This document shows, in pieces, positions 55,046 to 62,476 of a stretch of DNA of 64,000 nt. The notes under the pieces were generated by a model. The model saw only the letters and a program-made list of their open reading frames with translations. It searched no databases and had not been told where the DNA came from. Origin of the DNA: Ignavibacteriales bacterium (GTDB lineage: Bacteria; Bacteroidota; Ignavibacteria; Ignavibacteriales; Melioribacteraceae); NCBI GenBank assembly GCA_026390775.1, contig JAPLFF010000006.1:1-64000 (forward strand). The letters are read 5' to 3'. Within the stretch, counting starts at the first letter, position 1. Each line of letters starts with the position of its first letter. A program made the position numbers and the translations under genes.

Positions 55046-56149
55046 ATGTCTTCAGGTTCTAAACAACGAATAATTTTTTTGGATCTAATGCGTGCGCTTG
55101 CCGTTCTTATGATGATACAAGGACATACGATTGATACTTTTCTTGGCGATCAATACAGAACATTCGATTCCAATATTTATGATATTTGGTTTACTCTCCG
55201 TGGTTTTACAGCTCCGATATTCATGTTTGTTTCGGGTGTTACATTTACGTATTTATTGCGCTCTCAGTCTCTACCTTTTTTTGAAAACCCACGCGTAAAC
55301 AAGGGCGTTCACCGTTTTATTATCTTACTCGTAATCGGTTATCTTCTGCGTTTTCCAACTCCCCGTATGTTTGATTTTAGCGAAGTAAATCATGGTCAAT
55401 GGCTTACATTTTTTACAGTTGATGCTTTACATCTGATCGCATTTGGAATTTTAATTATACTCTTCTTGAGTTATATCGCTGAAAAATATAAACGTAGCGA
55501 CTATTTAATATTTTCGCTTGGCGCTGTTTTCTTTTTCTTCATGTTTCCGTTAACAGAAAAAATTAATTGGGCAAATTTTTTACCGATTCCGTTTGCAGCA
55601 TATTTATATCAAGGAACCGGCTCTTACTTCCCTTTATTTCCCTGGGCAGGTTATGTAATTAGCGGCGCTTTACTTGGAAGTTATCTCGCAAAAAATCCAC
55701 TTTCATTTTCTTCAAAAAAATTTAGTTATAAATTATTTTTCTTCGGTGTTGTTTCTTTTGCTGTATGTTATTCAATTCATTCGCTTGAAGATTTTCTTTA
55801 CGGTGAAAAAACTTTTTGGACAGATAACACTGCACTCATCTTTTATCGTTTGGGATTTATTTTAATGCTGAATAGTTTAATGTCATTTATTTCATTACGG
55901 TTAAAACAAATTCCAGGTATAATAACAAAAATTGGAAAGAACACATTGTTGCTTTACGTTATACATGTTGTTGTTCTTTACGGTAGCGCATGGATTCCAG
56001 GTTTTGGAATGTTTTATTCTAAAACTTTGAACATTCCACTTTCAATTCTTGCTGCAATATTGTTAATTGTTTTTATGTTTTGGTTTGTATCTTTGTTTGA
56101 ACGAATGAAGAATTATCGCAGAAGGAAAATTGTTGCGGTTGAGATTTAA
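55046..56149 (+). CDS. DUF1624/HGSNAT-like membrane acyltransferase
   Basis: 367 residues with about ten membrane helices. It begins RIIFLDLMRALAVLMMIQGHTIDTFL, the usual start of acyltransferase/DUF1624 proteins with a His in the first helix. FSEVNHGQWLTFFTVDALHLIAFG and FPLFPWAGYVISGALLG follow the heparan-alpha-glucosaminide N-acetyltransferase pattern. Such proteins move acetyl groups across the inner membrane onto sugars or glycolipids; the acceptor here is unknown. It is followed by ruvB after 11 bp. Confidence 0.85.
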   Translation: MSSGSKQRIIFLDLMRALAVLMMIQGHTIDTFLGDQYRTFDSNIYDIWFTLRGFTAPIFMFVSGVTFTYLLRSQSLPFFENPRVNKGVHRFIILLVIGYLLRFPTPRMFDFSEVNHGQWLTFFTVDALHLIAFGILIILFLSYIAEKYKRSDYLIFSLGAVFFFFMFPLTEKINWANFLPIPFAAYLYQGTGSYFPLFPWAGYVISGALLGSYLAKNPLSFSSKKFSYKLFFFGVVSFAVCYSIHSLEDFLYGEKTFWTDNTALIFYRLGFILMLNSLMSFISLRLKQIPGIITKIGKNTLLLYVIHVVVLYGSAWIPGFGMFYSKTLNIPLSILAAILLIVFMFWFVSLFERMKNYRRRKIVAVEI

Positions 56150-56160
56150 GGGAGAATTGA

Positions 56161-57192
56161 GTGAAGCGAAAATCGGAGAACTTAAATCCAGTTATTAATG
56201 AAGAAGAGAAAAAGATAGAGCTAACACTTCGTCCAAAATCCTTCAATGAATTTACCGGCCAATCTAAAATTACAGATAATTTAAAAGTTTTTATTGGCGC
56301 TGCAAGAATACGTGGTGAGGCACTTGATCATGTTCTTCTTACCGGTCCACCCGGATTAGGCAAAACTACACTTGCTCATATTATTGCAAATGAACTTGGT
56401 GTTAAAATAAAAGTTTCATCCGGACCCGTTCTTGAAAAGCCGGGCGATCTTGCCGGCATTCTAACAAATCTTGAAGAAAAGTCTGTTTTGTTTATTGATG
56501 AAATCCACAGACTTAGTCCTGTTGTTGAAGAATATCTTTACTCAGCAATGGAAGATTATAAACTTGATATAATGATTGACAGCGGTCCCAACGCCAGGAC
56601 AGTTCAGATTAAACTTCCACATTACACTTTAATTGGTGCAACAACTCGTGCCGGATTATTGACAGCTCCGTTAAGAGACCGTTTTGGAATTAAATCCCGT
56701 CTCGATTATTATGAAGGAGATTTGATCAGCAAAATAATTCACCGTTCTGCAGAAATTCTTAAAATTAAAATTGATAGTGATGCTGCAGACGAATTAGCAA
56801 AACGATCTCGGGGAACACCTAGAATTGCAAATCGTCTTTTACGCCGCACACGCGACTTTGCGGATGTTGATAACAAAAAGGTAATTGATCTTTCTTTAAC
56901 CAAGAAAGCATTGAATGCGTTAGAAGTTGATGAGTACGGTTTGGATGAAATGGATAAGGAAATAATTCTAACAATTATTGAAAAATTTAGCGGCGGTCCC
57001 GTTGGTTTGAATACTGTTTCGGTTGCCGTAAATGAAGATCCCGGAACAATCGAAGAAGTTTATGAACCGTTTTTAATTCAGCAAGGATTTATTAAACGTA
57101 CACCTCGCGGAAGAGAAGCGACAGATCTCGCATATATAAGGTTCAATAAAAAACGCGGAATACAAAAAGAGCAAGAAAATCTTTTTGAATAA
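56161..57192 (+). CDS. ruvB: Holliday junction branch-migration helicase RuvB
   Basis: 343 residues from a GTG start with GGGAGAA upstream. Walker [18 protein letters not shown], Walker [12 protein letters not shown], arginine/sensor part [17 protein letters not shown] and the C-terminal winged helix ([18 protein letters not shown]) are intact. It drives branch migration with RuvA. ruvA and ruvC are not in the window. Confidence 0.98.
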   Translation: MKRKSENLNPVINEEEKKIELTLRPKSFNEFTGQSKITDNLKVFIGAARIRGEALDHVLLTGPPGLGKTTLAHIIANELGVKIKVSSGPVLEKPGDLAGILTNLEEKSVLFIDEIHRLSPVVEEYLYSAMEDYKLDIMIDSGPNARTVQIKLPHYTLIGATTRAGLLTAPLRDRFGIKSRLDYYEGDLISKIIHRSAEILKIKIDSDAADELAKRSRGTPRIANRLLRRTRDFADVDNKKVIDLSLTKKALNALEVDEYGLDEMDKEIILTIIEKFSGGPVGLNTVSVAVNEDPGTIEEVYEPFLIQQGFIKRTPRGREATDLAYIRFNKKRGIQKEQENLFE

Positions 57193-57209
57193 ATTAAATC
57201 GGTTTAATC

Positions 57210-58025
57210 ATGGTAAAAGTTAACAAAATAAAAATTGGTGATAATTCTCCGCTGGTTTTAATTGCCGGACCGTGCGTAATTGAGAACGAAAAAATTACTT
57301 TGAAAACAGCAGAAGAAATAAAGAAGATCACAAGTGATTTGAATATTCCGTTTATTTTCAAATCGAGTTATAAGAAAGCAAATCGAACAAGTATCAAATC
57401 ATTTTCCGGAATTCATTTTGATATAGCATTAAAAATTCTTGAAAAAGTTAAAAAAGAATTTTCCGTTCCGATCCTTACCGATGTTCACTCCGAACAAGAA
57501 ATTGAATCTGTGGCTAATGTAGCAGATGTATTGCAAATCCCTGCATTCCTTTGCAGACAGACAGATTTATTGATTGCTGCAGCAAGAACCGGAAAAGTTA
57601 TTAATGTGAAGAAAGGTCAATTCCTTGCACCGCAAGATATGAAGTACGTTATCGAAAAGATTGAATCAGCTAAGAATAAAAAAATTCTTCTTACGGAACG
57701 CGGCTCAACTTTTGGTTATCATAACCTTGTAGTTGATATGCGCTCATTGGTAATTATGAAAGATCTTGGTTACCCGGTAATAATGGATGCAACGCACGCA
57801 GTTCAACTTCCAAGTAATTCAAATGTTTCAGGAGGTGAATCAAAATTTATTCCTTCGTTAGCAAAAGCTGCCGTCGCTGTTGGAATTGATGGATTGTTCC
57901 TTGAAGTTCACCTCGATCCTTCCAAAGCGCTTAGCGATGCCGCAAGTCAATTCCCGATTGAACGGTTACGAAAATTATTAATACTGATTAAAAAGATTGA
58001 TGAATTAGTTAAGAATGAAAAGTGA
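57210..58025 (+). CDS. kdsA: 3-deoxy-8-phosphooctulonate (Kdo-8-P) synthase
   Basis: 271 residues. It condenses phosphoenolpyruvate with arabinose-5-phosphate. Signatures: VLIAGPCVIEN, FKSSYKKANRTSIKSFSG, VPILTDVHS, VLQIPAFLCRQTDLL, VNVKKGQFLAP and MDATHAVQLP, with substrate and metal ligands in place (Cys, His, Asp). Overlaps the next gene (KdsC-like HAD) by 11 bp. First of the run kdsA / HAD / kdsD / lptC / LptA-like / lptB. Confidence 0.98.
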   Translation: MVKVNKIKIGDNSPLVLIAGPCVIENEKITLKTAEEIKKITSDLNIPFIFKSSYKKANRTSIKSFSGIHFDIALKILEKVKKEFSVPILTDVHSEQEIESVANVADVLQIPAFLCRQTDLLIAAARTGKVINVKKGQFLAPQDMKYVIEKIESAKNKKILLTERGSTFGYHNLVVDMRSLVIMKDLGYPVIMDATHAVQLPSNSNVSGGESKFIPSLAKAAVAVGIDGLFLEVHLDPSKALSDAASQFPIERLRKLLILIKKIDELVKNEK

Positions 58026-58500
58026 AATATTAACTAAGATGAAGGAGATCAAGATTTTCCTTTTTGATCTCGAAGGCGTTCTTCTAAATGACAATACAAT
58101 TCCGGATAAATTATTTGATTTACTCTCGGCAAAAATTAAAGAGTTTAATCGGTACGGATTGAAATTTGGGATTATAACCGCCAGAGAAGAAGATGATCTG
58201 ATTAATAAGCTAAAGTCAATTGAAAATTGTAACGTTATTTCTTCTTCGCTCGATAAAGTTTCATCTGCTGATAATTTTTTAACTACAAGTTCGGTTGATT
58301 ACAAAAATGTTTTTTATATGGGCGATGATCTTTTAGATATTCCGTTAATAAAAAAATGCAGATTAACTTCTACTCCTATTAACGGAAGGAGAGAAGTGAA
58401 ACGAATAGTTGACTTCGTTTCAAAATCAAAAGATCCGGAAAATATATTAAATGAAATTCTTAGTTTAATAAAGAAGTCAATGGAAATAGTAGCGTGTTGA
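58015..58500 (+). CDS. KdsC-like HAD hydrolase with DxE active-site motif
   Basis: 161 residues from the ATG at 58015; ATG 58039 would give the shorter, family-like MKEIKIFLFDLEG. Position between kdsA and kdsD and size fit a Kdo-8-phosphate phosphatase. HAD motif I reads FDLEGVL (Asp 18, Glu 20) instead of DxD. Motif II is GIITARE, and motif IV is GDDLLDIPLI with the expected acidic pair. DxE is known from ThrH-type HADs, so inactivity does not follow. The Cys near the end (VAC) is not conserved. Co-transcribed with kdsA. Confidence 0.82.
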   Translation: MKSEILTKMKEIKIFLFDLEGVLLNDNTIPDKLFDLLSAKIKEFNRYGLKFGIITAREEDDLINKLKSIENCNVISSSLDKVSSADNFLTTSSVDYKNVFYMGDDLLDIPLIKKCRLTSTPINGRREVKRIVDFVSKSKDPENILNEILSLIKKSMEIVAC

Positions 58501-58581
58501 ATTAGGTCGCCATTTTACATGATTAAAAAGTGAGCAAAAGGAAAAATCATTTTTAGAATTATTTAAATAATAGAGGAAGTT

Positions 58582-59559
58582 GTGACAAGCGAACAAATAA
58601 TTGCAAAAGGGAAAGAAGTAATTCGTATAGAAGGGGAAGCAATTCTCAACTTGATCGATACCATCGACAAAAATTTTGCACATGCTGTAGAACTGATTTT
58701 TAACTCTCACGGAAGAGTTGTTTTCACCGGAATGGGGAAGTCCGGAATAATTGCACGCAAAATTGTAGCGACATTAAACTCAACGGGCACAGCTGCAATT
58801 TTTATGCATCCAACGGATGCTCTTCATGGCGATCTTGGAATGGTTCGCAAGAATGATATTGTAATTTTAATTTCAAAAAGCGGGCATACGGAAGAATTAC
58901 TTCAACTTATTCCAATGTTTAAACGCATTAATGTTACAATAATCGGCATGCTTGGTGAAATTGATTCAAAACTTGCTAAAGAATGTGATATCGTATTAAA
59001 TGTTAGCGTTAAAGAAGAAGCATGTCCTTATGATCTTGCACCGACAACATCTACAACAGTGGCTCTGGTTTTGGGTGATGCTCTTGCTATTGCTCTATTA
59101 GAAAAGCGGGGATTTACTGTTGAAGATTTTGCTATGCTTCATCCAGGCGGAAGCTTAGGAAAACGTCTCTCCCTTAAGATCGAAGAAATTATGATAACAG
59201 GAAAAGATATTCCAGTTGTAGATGAGAAAGAATCCTTAAAAGATGCAATCTTGATGATAACTTCCAAACGACTTGGCGCTACATGTGTTGTTAACAGTGA
59301 AGGTATTTTATCAGGAATAATTACCGACGGTGATTTAAGGCGTCTGCTCGAAAAGACTTTGGACATAAAAAATTTGACTGCCAAAGATATTATGACGAAG
59401 AAACCCAAAACGATCAATAAGGATTATCTTGCATCATTTGCTCTTCAACAAATGGAAAATTTTAATATTACTTTAATAATTGTTGTAGATAAATTAAATA
59501 AACCTGAAGGGATTGTTCATCTTCACGATCTGGTAAAGTTAGGTTTACAATCAAGATGA
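58582..59559 (+). CDS. kdsD: Arabinose-5-phosphate isomerase KdsD/KpsF
   Basis: 325 residues from a GTG start with GAGGAAG upstream. It converts ribulose-5-phosphate to arabinose-5-phosphate, the entry step to Kdo. The SIS domain (~30-165) has VVFTGMGKSGIIARKIVATLNSTGTAAIFMHPTDALHGDLGMV and ISKSGHTEELL. Two CBS motifs (~205-260 and ~270-325) include GIITDGDLRRLL and GIVHLHDLVKLG. Overlaps lptC by 4 bp (ATGA). Confidence 0.96.
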   Translation: MTSEQIIAKGKEVIRIEGEAILNLIDTIDKNFAHAVELIFNSHGRVVFTGMGKSGIIARKIVATLNSTGTAAIFMHPTDALHGDLGMVRKNDIVILISKSGHTEELLQLIPMFKRINVTIIGMLGEIDSKLAKECDIVLNVSVKEEACPYDLAPTTSTTVALVLGDALAIALLEKRGFTVEDFAMLHPGGSLGKRLSLKIEEIMITGKDIPVVDEKESLKDAILMITSKRLGATCVVNSEGILSGIITDGDLRRLLEKTLDIKNLTAKDIMTKKPKTINKDYLASFALQQMENFNITLIIVVDKLNKPEGIVHLHDLVKLGLQSR

Positions 59560-60098
59560 AAAAAATCTTTGCAACAATATTTTTTTTCATTTTAGTAATC
59601 TCTTGTTCTGAAGACAAGATTCAACCGAGTATTGATAAAACAAAAGTTCAGGGAGAAATCCCTTCAAACGAAAGTTGGAATTCTAAAATAATATTTACCG
59701 ATGAAGGGAAATTAAAAGCTGTTTTATTTACCGACCACTTAAAGATGTTTGAGATGCAGAAAATAACTTTACTAGACGGAGTTAAAATTAATTTTTACAA
59801 TAAAGATCAAAAAAATACTTCATGGCTTACCTCACTTCGAGGTAAAGTTGATGATGTTACAAAAAATATGTTTGCTTTTGATAGTGTTGTTGCTAAGAAT
59901 GACAGCGGTACAGTTCTCAAAACAAACGAACTAATGTGGCGGCAAAAAGATCAGAGAATTCTTACTGATAAGTTTGTTACAATATCATCACCAAAAGAAA
60001 TAATACAAGGTTATGGGTTTGAATCCGACCAGCATCTAAACAACTATGTAATTTATAATGTAACTTATTCCAGCTCGCTTTCAAAAAAGAAAAAGTAA
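59556..60098 (+). CDS. lptC: LptC-like lipoprotein of the LPS export bridge
   Basis: 180 residues. The lipobox VISC puts the lipidated Cys at residue 17, as in many Bacteroidota LptC proteins that are lipid-anchored rather than helix-anchored. The mature part is a run of beta strands (SKIIFTDEGKLKAVLFTDHLKMF, LLDGVKINFYNKDQK, LRGKVDDVTKNMFAFDSVVAKNDSGTVLKTNELMW) typical of the beta-jellyroll shared by LptC, LptA and LptD-N. It passes LPS from LptB2FG to the periplasmic bridge. Stop and next start overlap (TAATG). Confidence 0.9.
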   Translation: MKKIFATIFFFILVISCSEDKIQPSIDKTKVQGEIPSNESWNSKIIFTDEGKLKAVLFTDHLKMFEMQKITLLDGVKINFYNKDQKNTSWLTSLRGKVDDVTKNMFAFDSVVAKNDSGTVLKTNELMWRQKDQRILTDKFVTISSPKEIIQGYGFESDQHLNNYVIYNVTYSSSLSKKKK

Positions 60099-61519
60099 TG
60101 AAACGATTTTTACTAATTCTCATATCGCTAATTTGCATTGAAGCTAACCTACCCGCACAAACAGAGAATAATAGTATTCTGGTTGTTGGAGATAGTCTCT
60201 TGGGAAGAACTGTTAACGGCGAAAGTATTCGCGAGGTACACGGCAATGTTGTAATGACTCAAGGCGCTGTTAGGATCACTTGCGATAAAGCAATTCAATA
60301 TCTTGCTCGTAATGAAGTAGAATTAATTGGAAGAGTAGTTGTTGTTCAAGACAGCATAATAATAAAAACCTCACGCGGTTATTATTATGGTGATACTAAA
60401 ATTGCATTTTCTAAAGTTGGAATATTTTTAACTGACGGCCATATTAATTTGAATTCTAAAAATGGTTATTATTATTTCGATGAGAAGCGGTCTTATTTTT
60501 ATGAAGATGTAAAATTACAAGATTCACTTTCCAACATTTCAACTAACCGGCTCACTTACTTTGATGATGAAGATAAAGCAGTTGCAGCAGGGAATGTGCA
60601 AGTTAACGATACTTCGTCTACAATTTTTGCCGATAGTCTGATTCATTATCGAAACACGAAGATCACATTCGCATTTAATAATATTAGAATTTATAATCCA
60701 TCAAACCGGTTAGCAATTTTTGGAAACAAACTTGAAGATTATGGAAAGAAAAATTATTCGAAGATAACAGATAAACCGTTCTTAGTCCGTATAGATACTC
60801 TTTCAAACGGCGCTCTTGATACCTTGATTATTTCCGCTAAGATGTTAGAATCTTTTGACGACAGTTTGAAAAAACTGATTGCAACTGACTCAGTAAAAAT
60901 CGTACGTAAAAATTTTGCTTCAGTTAACGGGCAGACAATATTTTATCAGAAAAATGATCAGATACAAACTTTCAAACGAGAATTTGATATCACTCCGCCG
61001 GTATTCTGGAACGAAGAAGCTCAACTTGTAGGCGACTCTATAAATATTTTTCTAAAGGATAATCGTTTAGACCGTATGGATATAAATTCCAATGCATCAA
61101 TTATTACTTCAAATAAAGATTCCGTTTACCGTTTCGATCAGCTCTCAGGAAAAAAAATAAAAATGTTTTTTGACGATAAAGGATTAAGCAGAACAGAAGT
61201 TTATGGAAATGTTCTAAGCATTTATTATATGTATGAAGACAAAGAACCAAACGGATTGCTGAAGTCAAGTTCCGAACAAGCTAAAATATATTTTAAAGAT
61301 AAAACCGTTGCGGATGTTAGATTATACGGAAAACCGGTAAGTGAGTATCATCCCGAAAATTTAATTATTGGTAAAGAAAAAGATTTCACAATTCCAACTT
61401 TTAAAATATATTCGAATAAACCTACAAAAGAAAATCTTCTCTTTAAGAGAAAAGATATTCTTTCATACTTAATGAAGGACGTACAATATTATGCAGGAAA
61501 ACTTAGTACTAAGAAGTGA
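60098..61519 (+). CDS. OstA-like/LptA-type LPS bridge protein, double-length
   Basis: 473 residues, much longer than enterobacterial LptA (~185). Signal peptide ([18 protein letters not shown]), then OstA-type strands in repeated order: [49 protein letters not shown]-like stretch, [24 protein letters not shown]. The C-terminal half contains further jellyroll-like parts. The layout fits the long OstA-like proteins of Bacteroidota that combine LptA with additional beta-jellyroll repeats. LptD itself is not in the window. The last 29 bp overlap lptB. Confidence 0.88.
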   Translation: MKRFLLILISLICIEANLPAQTENNSILVVGDSLLGRTVNGESIREVHGNVVMTQGAVRITCDKAIQYLARNEVELIGRVVVVQDSIIIKTSRGYYYGDTKIAFSKVGIFLTDGHINLNSKNGYYYFDEKRSYFYEDVKLQDSLSNISTNRLTYFDDEDKAVAAGNVQVNDTSSTIFADSLIHYRNTKITFAFNNIRIYNPSNRLAIFGNKLEDYGKKNYSKITDKPFLVRIDTLSNGALDTLIISAKMLESFDDSLKKLIATDSVKIVRKNFASVNGQTIFYQKNDQIQTFKREFDITPPVFWNEEAQLVGDSINIFLKDNRLDRMDINSNASIITSNKDSVYRFDQLSGKKIKMFFDDKGLSRTEVYGNVLSIYYMYEDKEPNGLLKSSSEQAKIYFKDKTVADVRLYGKPVSEYHPENLIIGKEKDFTIPTFKIYSNKPTKENLLFKRKDILSYLMKDVQYYAGKLSTKK

Positions 61520-62234
61520 AAATCTTAAAAAAGTTTACAAAAAAAGAGCGGTTGTAAATCACGTATCTGTTGGAGTTGAGCAAGGAGAAGTAGTTGGATT
61601 GCTTGGACCGAATGGTGCAGGAAAAACAACAACCTTCTACATGATTGTTGGAATGATAAAACCTAATGAAGGAAAAGTGTTTTTAGATAACAAAGAAATA
61701 ACAAATGAGCCGATGTACAAACGTGCAAAAATGGGAATTGGTTATCTACCGCAAGAAGCTTCCATTTTTAGAAGACTAAGTGTTGAAGATAATTTAATGG
61801 CAGTCCTTCAAATGATGCAACTTACTCAAGAGGAAAGAAAAGAAAGACAGGAAAAACTTTTAGAGGAATTAGGAATTAATAATGTCCGGAAAAATTTAGG
61901 ATTTCAGTTAAGCGGCGGTGAGAGAAGAAGATGCGAAATTGCACGTGCTCTTGCAACAAATCCAAAATTCATTCTTCTTGATGAACCGTTTGCCGGTGTT
62001 GATCCGATTGCTGTTGAAGATATTATGAATATAGTTGCCAATCTAAAGCATAAAGGAATTGGAATTTTAATTACTGATCACAATGTTCACGAGACTTTGA
62101 GCATTGTTGATCGCGCATATATTTTAATTAACGGAGAAATATTTAAGGAAGGAACCGCAACTGATCTTGCTGAAGATACAGATGTAAGAAAATTGTATTT
62201 GGGTGAGAAGTTTAAGCTCGATCGTTATTCTTAA
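61491..62234 (+). CDS. lptB: LPS export ABC ATPase LptB
   Basis: 247 residues. Walker [11 protein letters not shown], signature LSGGERRR, Walker [14 protein letters not shown] and the switch His in [10 protein letters not shown] are intact. The LptB C-terminal stretch is present: [11 protein letters not shown]. It powers LPS extraction from the inner membrane with LptF and LptG, which are not in the window. The start overlaps the LptA-like gene by 29 bp, with AAGGA about 12 bases upstream. The stop abuts a minus-strand remnant. Confidence 0.97.
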   Translation: MQENLVLRSENLKKVYKKRAVVNHVSVGVEQGEVVGLLGPNGAGKTTTFYMIVGMIKPNEGKVFLDNKEITNEPMYKRAKMGIGYLPQEASIFRRLSVEDNLMAVLQMMQLTQEERKERQEKLLEELGINNVRKNLGFQLSGGERRRCEIARALATNPKFILLDEPFAGVDPIAVEDIMNIVANLKHKGIGILITDHNVHETLSIVDRAYILINGEIFKEGTATDLAEDTDVRKLYLGEKFKLDRYS

Positions 62235-62422
62235 ATAAATGCAAATAGAAAGTATGATACTATAGAAATAATGATCAAGTTGATAAGGATCTTTACAAGC
62301 ACCTTCGTTTTTTTAATGGTATTTTTTTTTCTTTGATAAGTTTTGTCGCTTCATCATCCCGTTCGTAATCGCCTTTCTCCACTCTATATTTACTGAACAA
62401 TAATTTTTTTAATAATGCTCAT
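62231..62422 (-). pseudogene. Small gene remnant or frame-shifted small membrane-protein gene
   Basis: No single frame is open, but three pieces join if two A-runs each change by one base. An ATG at 62422 opens MSIIKK. After the A7 run (T7 at 62404-62410 on the plus strand) another frame reads LLFSKYRVEKGDYERDDEATKLIKEKK. After the A9 run (T9 at 62322-62330) the first frame resumes as a hydrophobic tail ([20 protein letters not shown]). It ends at a TAA (62233-62231) that overlaps the lptB stop. The changes cancel, leaving 192 bases. Alternatively only the middle part is real: TTG 62400 to TAA 62293, 35 codons. The family is unknown. It could be a pseudogene, homopolymer sequence errors or slippage. 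Confidence 0.35.
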
Positions 62423-62476
62423 AGACACACAACAACAAATAACCTATCAGTAGTTCAATAAATACTGATTTATATA

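Noticed and set aside
62446-62469. ATCAGTA / TACTGAT hairpin after the aldehyde dehydrogenase as a terminator
   Set aside because: Seven base pairs with a 10-base loop and no T-tract on the minus strand.
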